This document shows, one piece after another, positions 55,890 through 64,000 of a stretch of 64,000 nt of DNA (positions are counted from its first letter, which is position 1; each line of letters starts with the position of its first letter). Both the position numbers and the translations under genes were made by a program. Source of the stretch: Simmondsia chinensis (taxonomy: Eukaryota; Streptophyta; Magnoliopsida; Caryophyllales; Simmondsiaceae); NCBI GenBank assembly GCA_018398585.1, contig JAGTTD010000008.1:23273172-23337171 (forward strand), read 5' to 3'. Below the pieces are notes generated by a model. The model saw only the letters and a list, made by a program, of their open reading frames with translations, had not been told where the DNA came from and made no database searches.

Positions 55890-56854
55890 CTACGAATTAG
55901 CCCCAAGCAAGATTAGGTTTGCTTTTCAACACACTATAATACCACACCTCATGATCTCCATGTAAGTGCACTGCTGCCAACTCAACTTTTTAGCTTCACT
56001 TATGTTATAGTATTAGAAGTACCGATCACACCTTCTGAACCAAGACTCAGGTAGATTGCCATCAAAAGGCTCAATTTGGACCCTTGGCTGCCTGTGAGAA
56101 CTGCTCCTGCCACTAGATGTAGTATCATTACTCATTGATCTTTGCTGATGATGCAGATCAGGTGGCCTATCTTGATGTTCGAAGTCATCAATTGAAGTTA
56201 TGTGGTGAACAATAGAATCGGGAGGTCTTGAATGCAGACCTGAATCCTGGCCATACAATCGAGAATGAGCTTGTTCTGTGGCTCAATCCTGATTCTCTGC
56301 AGCAATCTTAACCTCTGGAGGTCGATCATCTACTGATCTGATCTGAATTGAAGGTCCAGCCTCTGGTTGAATCATTGGAGATTTATCTCGATTCCTTACT
56401 AAACTCTCAGCTCTGCTATTGTTCACCTACGGTTGAACCACTTCAGCAGGTGGAATAATGTGGCTAGCGGGCTTAAGAATTGCATTAACAGATGATTCTC
56501 CTTGCTTATTAATCTGATCCTGCAATTTCATAAGTTTTGCCTCAATTTGCTGTAATCGATCTTCTTTTTTCAGGTCACTATCCAGCAGTAACTGCTGCAT
56601 GTTTAATAGCATTCACTCTTGAAATTGATCAAACTTTTGATCAGGTTTTCTACATTGTTAAGGCGATCATGTATGTCCTTAAGATGAGCAGTAGAAAGAT
56701 TCTGAGGCCTGGTTGTGGCATTTGCACCAGCAACAGCAGCGTAAGACACATCAGGACTAACAACTGCAGCTGCAATGGCTCCACCAGCTCCCGATCGAGT
56801 CCTCACTCCATCAGCCATATTTTGATTGTTTTTCTTTTGTTTTGCCAGCTCCAA
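55890..56854 (-). pseudogene. gag: Gypsy gag N-terminal part, element D
   Basis: The likely start is the ATG at 56,818 (MADGVRTRSGAGGAIAAAVV), just downstream of the primer site. Coiled-coil sequence follows (LKKEDRLQQIEAKLMKLQDQ, about 56,560), then a Pro/Gln/Arg-rich linker and the Gag domain start (IEPFDGNLPESWFRRCDRYF, about 56,075-56,016). Frames are broken by stops and at least two frameshifts. Confidence 0.82.
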
Positions 56855-56892
56855 TCAATCAATTGATTGCTTGAACCAGCTCTGATACCAAT

Positions 56893-57288
56893 TGTTAGCT
56901 TCCAATCCGAAAATTGAAAGTTAACCTTGTTGAAGAAAGAGTTAAGATGAGAAGAGAAGTGAAGGGAATGAGAAATAGAGAAGGAGATGAGAAATAGAGA
57001 GAGAATTTCCAAAGGAAAATCTGATTTGTATTGATTGAAAAATGATTAGATAACATGAATGAGATCTATTTATAAAAGATCTAGATACATTGCACTAAGA
57101 CATCTCCTCATCTGACCGACTAACTAATTTTGGAGCCAAAACATAAGGAAGCCGCCACATTTGACTAACTTGACCCCTAACCGACTCTTGGCACCAAATT
57201 GGCCTGCCAACTAACAAATGAATACAATGCTAATACAACTCAAAAGCAACGCACGAGATACAAGATCAAAACTAAAGGAATCATAACA
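56893..57288 (-). repeat. 5' LTR of Gypsy element D
   Basis: 396 bp, partner of 47,809-48,203. Contains a TATA-like ATTTATAA box (about 57,068) in both LTRs. Confidence 0.95.
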
Positions 57289-58888
57289 ATAGTCATGTGT
57301 CTCAGAATGCTGTTGGGTTTGGGGATCGTCCCTACTTGGCCAACCTGAGTTCTATGGCAGACACTGTCTCTGATTTTGGTTGACATTATGCTCTAAACCG
57401 CGTCCGGCTGAAGACGTTAAACTTAGCACTCTTGAAAGGCAACCCTACCTACTTTTAATTTTTGTTTTAAAATTTTTTTTCCACGTAAAGTCTCTTCCAA
57501 TAGCAGATCCTTTTGTTATCCCTACCATGCTAACTTTGTTTCTCTTCTACTAAACACTTGTACAATCCCTATTTCTAACACTACTAACAAGTCCGTTTAG
57601 TATTTTGTCTTCTATATCTTCCATTGCAGCTCGCTATTTCTATCTTCCCTTTTTAGATTTTCTCACCGCGCATAGCAGAATATGCCATACCTCAGGTAGT
57701 CTCTTTCCTTTCTTTGCTTGCATTTACTTTCGTTGATTTGCATTGAGAACAATGCAAGGCTTGGGTTTGGGGATGGCATGTATGATGTGAACTTTTGTTT
57801 GTCCTTTCAGCATTATTTTGCTTGAATTAGCTATGTTTTGGCATGAATGAGCATCGAATTTTTTGTGACTTCTTTTGAAGATCAAGTTTGGGATGTACTT
57901 CGAAGATTAGAATATTTATGTAATAGAATTATTTTTGGAGAATCTGTATTTTTGTCTTTGAACTCTTTAGATAGATTATTATTTTTCACCTTAAATCTTA
58001 TGACATATCTACCTTTTTAGGTTGAAATGCAGGAAATAATTTTAGAAATTTGAATCCACTATTTTACTCCTAACAATGTTGAAATCAATTTTGCATCTCT
58101 TTAGCTTGAGTGACTCCAAAACAAATAAAAAATAAAAGGGTTCCTATGAATTGTTCATTCTTGTAGCCCTCGTATCTCGGGCAAGTAAGCCCGTAGGGGT
58201 GTCTTCACACCTGGTATCTTGAGCCAACTAGGTCGAGAGCTGCCGGTCCAATGTTTGCTACATGGGCCACAAGGAAGCTTAAGAAGAATCAACCAGCTTA
58301 GGTTTTCACAATAAGCACTAATACGTAAAAAAAAAAAAAGAGGAAGGGAGGCGGGGGTAGGTGCTTGTAACAGTTTAGGCTATGAATTTCTTTGACTCGA
58401 GCCATTAGGTTCGAGGAATGCTCTTCACTCAGTGCCTTGAGCCAATTGTATTAGGAGTCACCAACCGAAAACTCGCTGCATAGGTCTGAGTGAGAAGCAC
58501 CTGACCGTGGAATAAAAAGGAAAAAAAGAAAAAAAAAGGAGAAGCCTTTTGATTTGACTATTGATTAGCGGTGAATGGTTCAGATACCTGATTCCTTCTG
58601 TTATTCTCTCTTTTCGTCTTAAATATGGAGGATTTGAAGTAGGACAATGGGGACAGAAGTTCTAAGTTCACATACTAGTAAAAAGACTTGAGTCGTGAGA
58701 CTCATGTTAGAACCAGCATAATAATTACATCACATAAAGATTCTTTACTCTGAAGTACCCTTTCAAATATGCTCAGAAAATAGTTTTCACAAGTTATTCT
58801 TGCTATTGCATGCTCGTCTATATTTTCCCATCACTAGTTAATTCAAGTTGAATCTCACTTGATGACAAGCAAGGAGTGGGTTGGGGGA
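57289..58888 (+). mobile_element. 3' untranslated part of the Athila-like element
   Basis: Resumes the Athila-like element after element D. GAAGACGTTAAACTTAGCAC..GGCAACCCTACC (57,411-57,453) and TTGAGAACAATGCAAGGCTTGGG (about 57,746) are phrases seen downstream of pol in plant Athila/Tat elements. Two diverged copies of a segment with TGAGCCAA and TAGG(T)TCGAG lie at about 58,150-58,300 and 58,380-58,500. The RT and integrase genes of this element are absent from the window. It ends with the polypurine tract TTGGGGGA. Confidence 0.55.
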
Positions 58889-60370
58889 CATTAATGTGCC
58901 TCATATTTTCATATTTTATTCTTCATTCCTGCAAAATATTCAGCTTTCACATGCGTGTTTTTGTTATAGCATAGGTACATTTAGACTTGGAGTATAACGG
59001 AGCAAACAAAGGTTGAAAAGTGGCAGAATCAAGCATAATCGAGGCATAATTGAAGACTAAAGTGAGAAACCCGACCATGTGTAGAAAAGAATCACCAATC
59101 GTGTAGTAATTCGATAACTCAAATAGGTCTTGGGGATAGTTAATATATATTCATTATATAATTTTATATTATATTTATATAATATTATATATACATATAT
59201 ATATGTGTGTGTGTGTTTGTGTGTGTGTGCGTGGAAAAGAGACGAGGGCACAAGGGTGAGGCCGCACAACACAAACACAATTCTGCGGCTTTAAATATCA
59301 AATACCTAATTATTTTAGGGATTTTTTTGTCATGCCTCTCCTTCTCCTCTCCTTCCCAAAGCCGCTATGAGATCCAAAGCATTCTCAAACACCGAAGCGC
59401 ATGTGGTTGGAGTGCTAGGGGTTTCAAAGCAAGGATCAACGTCAACATCAATTGGATGAGTTTTCAATTCTTAGTTTTCTTTCCATTGTTTCTTTCTTTT
59501 GAATTTAATGATGTGTAGAAATCTTCAGGAGGAGTAGACTTTTATTTAAGGAATTAAGGATGGGTAGCCGTCTGTATCCTAAATTTATATTTTATTGTAA
59601 ACAATGGTTTTGTTATGTCATATAAGCACCTCTGTGGGGAATTTAGGATTGTTTTTTGATTTTCTTTGTGTGAGCTCGTAGCCATGTTAAGATTTTTAAA
59701 TTATTAGCGTTAGTCTATGAGCTTATAACCAAGACCATAATATAACTAGTTTGCATGCTTGGTTAGGGTTGAAGTTATACCCAACTCCAAACACAATCTT
59801 TTATACAAATTAATATTTAGTTAGGAGTGACAAAAGAATTTGTTAGTGCTATTGAGATAATCCATGCTACACCTAGGGTGATACGATGAGTTATACCCTT
59901 AGACGAGTTCATTACTGTAAACCCTAACTTAAGTTTTAATTCATGATTAATATTGAATTTGGAGCAAGAAAGGAATTAAGTAGTGCTAATGAGATAAACT
60001 ATGCTACACGTAGGGTGACATGATAGGTTATGCCTTTCGATTAGTTCGTTATCGTACGCCCTAGTTTAAATACCAACCCAGACTTAGTGCTTGTAGACTA
60101 AGTCCCCTCAACCCTTGTTATAGTAGGATATAATGACAAAATATGAGTAAAACTATCATGAATTCATCCCCTGAACTAACCTCAATTAAATTAACACTTT
60201 TAATTTACCACTGAGTTTGCTATTTTAGTTAACAGATCATTTAAACCAACTCAAAACTCAATTTCCACTACTTGTTAACAGCAAAATCCGACTTAACTGC
60301 AATTCCCTATGAATACGGCCTTTATACCTGATTTAGCTACAATGATCTTGTATGCTCGCATGCAGAAGGA
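58889..60370 (+). repeat. LTR of the Athila-like element (3' boundary approximate)
   Basis: Begins next to the polypurine tract with CATTAATGTGCCTCATATTTT, aligning with the LTR start at 378 (TG decayed to CA). It contains a diverged internal duplication (about 59,850-59,940 and 59,970-60,060, sharing GAGATAA..CATGCTACAC.TAGGGTGA). Near the end is AATTCCCTATGAATACGGCC, the counterpart of the 'ccctgtggttcgac' phrase in the first LTR. I could not find a target duplication. Confidence 0.45.
59135..59235. repeat. AT-rich and (TG)n microsatellite
   Basis: An A/T-only tract of TATAT and TTATA units runs into ATACATATATATATG and then an interrupted (TG)n run. A simple repeat inside the LTR. Confidence 0.85.
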
Positions 60371-61955
60371 TTTAGAACACCTTTAAAATCACATCACTAC
60401 TATGGTTGACCTTTTCAAGTATCTAATACTAGAACATATTCGACACCTAATGATCTAATCTAGCATCCGACTAACTCATTAGTGTCTGCAAATATTCAAA
60501 ACGTTCTTTCAACCTAGTAGGCCTTTTACAACATAACTAGAGAACAGTGAGAATAAACTAGTTCTCCACATGTAATTAGAAACACAAATCATATTCCACT
60601 GAGCATAATAATGGCAAGTGAATAAGATATATATTATTACTGATTGTAAATAAGCAGTTGGAAATAAAAGTTGTAAACAAAGTCACCCAACATACAACAA
60701 TATTTTTCTTAGTTTTAGCAAAAAAATCACAATATGGAGTTCGTAATTGCAACACTTACATGTATATTGTGGTGACCTAACCAAACTACCAGATATTCCC
60801 CGATAGCAGGGCTGCATCGAGATATCAATAAGGTGATAACTTGCTACAGTTAACATGTTACCTTGTAAACTCTTACTAAACTAATTGACACCACACTCTT
60901 GCCTTTGCCTTAATGTCAAGATTTTTAACCTTTGGTGGGCCAAAAGAGCCTATCACCATTCTCTCTATTTTGATGAGATTTCCTACGCGAACCTAGAGAT
61001 TAAGCAAGAGTAGAGTGATCCTACATCTAGTAGGTTTACTTCATATGGCAGCAAGAGTAGCAGAACTGCTAGGAGTAACATTCAGACGATCCCCTCAAAG
61101 AAATGATCCTTTGGTCATGCCTACATTTTAAAACTCATTTCACCTCATCGACTAGAGATATCTTGCTTTCTATGCCGTTTCAACGTTAGGACTTGCCTCT
61201 TCAAGGTAGATTACTGAGACTCCTTGTGAAACTAGGAGGTTAACTAGGTTAGTATTTGGAGAGGAGCTACCAGAAACACAAGGGTCTCCAAAGCATATTG
61301 CTAACAAAGGCAATAGGAATGCCGATAATGATGCTAGTCTTGGCTTCTTTGTAACGCAGGCCAAAGATCACCCAATGGAAATTTGTTGAATACATTCACT
61401 TTCTAATACATGTTCTTATAAGTATATGGGCGAAGCAATAGGGGTGCCCATGGAAAGCAGATGGGCTACCTCAATGAAAACTCTATAATACGCACCCTAT
61501 TGCATTAGAAAATCAATCAATGTCAACATCCACACAATATGCAATAGATACTAGTCCCGGGAGAACACTATGTTTACACCCCTTACTCGAGGGAGTTGGA
61601 ACAATGCCATCTTGGGATAAAAGGACACGTGCTTGAAACTTGGGATCATGCTTGAGTCCTAGAAGGCTCGAAGAGTGGAAACGACAATGCCCAGATTCTA
61701 GGTAAACCCCCAGATTATAGTCGCTCAAGGTCGCTGATTAGACTTACAAGCTCAAGCTCGTAGAGATTACAAGAGAACTTCAGGAATGGTAACTACAAGA
61801 TGTTGAGGCTGTTATTTGAAGTACATATCAAGGACATGGGCTTCTAGAACATTCCAGAAAAGATAGGTTAATGTGGGGAAGATTATTTAACCTCGAGCAC
61901 ATGCATTAAAGACTTTTCAATGCCACTCCAAGGTAGTGGAAACCTGGATGATGAA
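60371..61955. other. No feature recognised
   Basis: Longer frames here (61,364-61,170 and 61,728-61,513, both minus) carry no motif I recognise. No LTR pair or terminal repeat is visible. Confidence 0.35.
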
Positions 61956-61959
61956 CGTG

Positions 61960-62400
61960 GGACAGCTTTGTAACCGATGTCTTGAAAAACTCAATTCATT
62001 AGTTTGAAATATTAATTAAATAAAATTGTTTTATTTGCTTAATGATCGAATGTGTTTTTATGAGTCAAATATACGTGTGATTGTTTTTCTTAAACATTCT
62101 ATGTGATGGACATAGTCCAAGATGACATGTCAAGTTTGGTTTAAATTGTCAATGAGATTGAGCCATAGATAGACTTAAATGTAATTAGTGATATGCTGTC
62201 AAAGTATGTTCTTAATCGGTGGTAAGTTTGGACAACTTGTTTGATAAGACTATAATATGATACTTTATATGACTTGTCTTATTCACAAGGATAGGGATCA
62301 AAAAGTGTCCTATTGGTGTTGTCTATAAGATTAGAATAACAAGCTGGACCACCTGACTAATTTATTTTTTAACTACTATAAAAAATAATTAACTTAATTT
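61960..62400 (-). repeat. Second copy of the dispersed repeat, inverted, without the hAT insertion
   Basis: In reverse complement it matches 39,590-39,852 plus 40,717-40,850. It reads through the site where the other copy holds the hAT element (around 62,090-62,110) with no extra DNA. Confidence 0.7.
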
Positions 62401-63240
62401 GGATGATAATGATGTGCTAAACAGATTATGTCACAACACGTGACTGAAATTTTACGTGCGTTGGATAATGGCATGAAGTGTAGTGGGAACAAGTATAATA
62501 CTAGGAGCCTACAACCTTTTACATGAAAACGATGTCCCTTTAGCTAATTTGCAAGCATACGAATCGATTCGAGAATCTTTGGAAAAAGTATTCCATATGT
62601 TTGTGAAATTAATACAGAAATTGCTTTACGTAATAACGAATCACTTGAGAAGGGGAAGTTGAGAACTAAGGTGAAAGATGTGAGAAGAATAGTTATAGTA
62701 GTTAATATTATTTTTTCTCATGGATATCTTATAGAGGATTAATTGTCATAATAAAAGTTATTTAAAAATTATTGTATAATTATGTTTAAGTATATAGTGT
62801 AGTAATATTTATTTAGTAGATAAAAATATTAATAAATGGCAATCAATGGTAGCAAGTGTTGATAATTTTATTTGACCTTTCTAAAGCTAGAATAAAATTG
62901 TTCTGGAGGTCTCTCTGCAAGCCTCTAGAAGTTCACCGGTTGAAAATGTAATGAATTTATAAGATAAATTATTTATTCCTGCAGCGAATACATTTATTTT
63001 GCTAAACATAATTCATAGACGAATTACTTATCATAAGGTGAATAAATTCATTTCACGAGACAATATTCATTAGATCAATTAACTTGTTGGAATTTTTAAA
63101 AAAAATATTGGAAATCGAGTGAATAACCCCTTATAATTCAGAGTTTTTTTGCAAAAGGACATGATTTGAAAAAAAATTTAGAAAACTGGCATCTTTTGAA
63201 AAACATTTAGCGGAGTGGCAGGTTTTACTGTAGCCTAGTC
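62401..63240. other. No feature recognised
   Basis: AT-rich sequence without a coding or element signal. Confidence 0.35.
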
Positions 63241-63480
63241 GTTACACAATGCAAGGAATCGCGTGCAACCGTAACACACTACATACGGCACAGCGTGGAA
63301 CACTAGGATATGTTGCACGCTGTATGGTAGGTCGTGCAACGCGTGCAACAGAGCTCATTGCACGACCGGCCGTACGGCGTGCAACAGAGCTCGTTGCACT
63401 ACTAGCCGTACGGTGTGCAACACAGCCAACTTCCCCATGCAACACTGTTGTTCCCTTGCATGGGTTGCGACCCAACCTCC
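63241..63480. repeat. GTGCAAC-rich repeat array with two 36-bp tandem units
   Basis: Units 63,341-63,376 and 63,377-63,412 start GCGTGCAACAGAGCTC, continue TTGCAC and end GCCGTACG. A partial third unit follows to 63,427. The left flank (63,258-63,340) has more GTGCAAC/GTTGCAC motifs in both orientations. GC-rich compared with its surroundings. Confidence 0.8.
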
Positions 63481-63703
63481 CGCTAACGATGCGAGAATCC
63501 GGCTACAACCTCACCCGTACAATATATTCCTTATCCATCACGTAATAGGTGATTGCATCATATTACATAAATTACAGCAATAATAACAAAATATTAAAAC
63601 TATATGAGTCGATGTACTAAAAATGTAAATCCCTAGAATAGTAATAATAACAATCATATATCGTATTACAATATAAAAAAAAAAAGAAAAAGTAATGTAT
63701 ATC

Positions 63704-64000
63704 TTAAGGATCAAAATTTGATGTGGACCCACGACTAGGTTTCGCATGATGTCGCGAGGGTGTGGACTCCGTGTGAACCAAGTAACTATGCCGGTGAGGA
63801 AGTTCACATCTACTTCCTTCCTCAGCATGTAAAATACTGTAGTCGGCACCTTCGTCACGCAGAATTTGTCGAAACTCAGGTCCGTCACCCATAGCATCCA
63901 TTGCAGTACTGCAACTACCTAGAACATCTACGGAGATAGACTGTACAGTGTGGCGAGCAGTGTCACGTAGTCCCTGAGCTACCCTTCTAGTATGTTGTCT
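63704..64000 (-). CDS. C-terminal part of a protein running off the window, function unknown
   Basis: On the minus strand the frame is open from the window edge (64,000) for 98 codons to a stop at 63,706-63,704. It reads RRVAQGLRDTARHTVQSISV, then DGPEFRQILRDEGADYSI and a polar tail with several His, Ser and Arg residues. The composition and the short helical block would suit the region after a plant mobile domain, which is a guess. The 5' part lies outside the window. No splice sites were assessed. Confidence 0.3.
   Translation of the reverse strand, partial: RQHTRRVAQGLRDTARHTVQSISVDVLGSCSTAMDAMGDGPEFRQILRDEGADYSILHAEEGSRCELPHRHSYLVHTESTPSRHHAKPSRGSTSNFDP

Larger units (their letters stand above)
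47809..57288 (-). mobile_element. Ty3/Gypsy chromovirus element D (Reina-like), host of element E
   Basis: LTRs 47,809-48,203 (3' LTR, 395 bp) and 56,893-57,288 (5' LTR, 396 bp) with a perfect target duplication ATAGT (47,804-47,808 and 57,289-57,293). It lies on the minus strand. The primer site is GCTCTGATACCA at 56,879-56,890 (reverse complement TGGTATCAGAGC, exact). Element E is inserted in its RNase H coding region. Without E and one copy of its duplication, D is 5,744 bp. About 25 LTR substitutions by eye. The RT FFDD and the integrase Asp, Asp and Glu residues are intact, but stops break the polyprotein. Confidence 0.95.

Noticed and set aside
59057..59278. Minus-strand 73-codon frame over the microsatellite
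   Set aside because: The HTHKHTHTYIYVY stretch is just the (TG)n/(TA)n repeat translated.

Overview
The window is plant nuclear DNA, most likely from a dicot, and consists almost entirely of transposable elements. I see no intact host gene, rRNA, tRNA, CRISPR array or operon. The evidence for a plant is the set of element families: Copia elements with initiator-Met tRNA primer sites, chromodomain-type Ty3/Gypsy elements, Athila/Tat-like Gypsy remains with an LDLGAS-type protease, an RTE-type LINE, an L1-type LINE ORF1 carrying a DUF4283-like domain, a CACTA element and an hAT element. Base composition is AT-rich, apart from the L1-type insert.

Layout, left to right. 1-1.58 kb: the 3' end and LTR of an Athila/Tat-like Gypsy element. 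1.58-4.5 kb: a decayed retroelement or pararetrovirus-like coding tract with a CCHC zinc knuckle. 4.7-5.7 kb: a minus-strand coding remnant with a tandem acidic repeat. 8,535-18,376: a complete but decayed Copia element (copy A), flanked by the target duplication GATAC. 18.4-22.6 kb: a minus-strand RTE LINE split by a solo LTR of the same Copia family (19,915-21,349). About 23.1-23.7 kb: a degenerate plant-mobile-domain-like remnant. 25,122-39,181: Copia copy B (duplication ATATT). Its 3' accessory ORF was hit by three further insertions: a CACTA element (32,112-32,922), a solo LTR (33,187-33,815) and an L1-type insert that carries ORF1 but no ORF2 (34,100-36,760). 39,853-40,716: a non-autonomous hAT element. 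About 41.1-60.4 kb: an Athila-like element broken up by Gypsy element C (41,578-46,916, duplication TACTG) and by Gypsy element D (47,809-57,288, minus strand, duplication ATAGT). Element D contains Gypsy element E (50,137-53,867, minus strand, duplication GTTGC). 60.4-64 kb: low-information DNA, a second copy of a dispersed repeat, a 36-bp tandem repeat and a minus-strand ORF open at the window edge.

The elements do not work together as a pathway. They form a layered insertion record. Target-site duplications give firm boundaries for most layers, and LTR differences counted by eye (about 13 in 290 for E, 25 in 395 for its host D, 19 in 320 for C) agree with the nesting order. The features that go beyond ordinary LTR elements are the 3' accessory ORF shared by both Copia copies, the ORF1-only L1-type insert with a 13-bp duplication, and the gag-RT deletion fusion in element E, which keeps its RT, integrase and chromodomain motifs.
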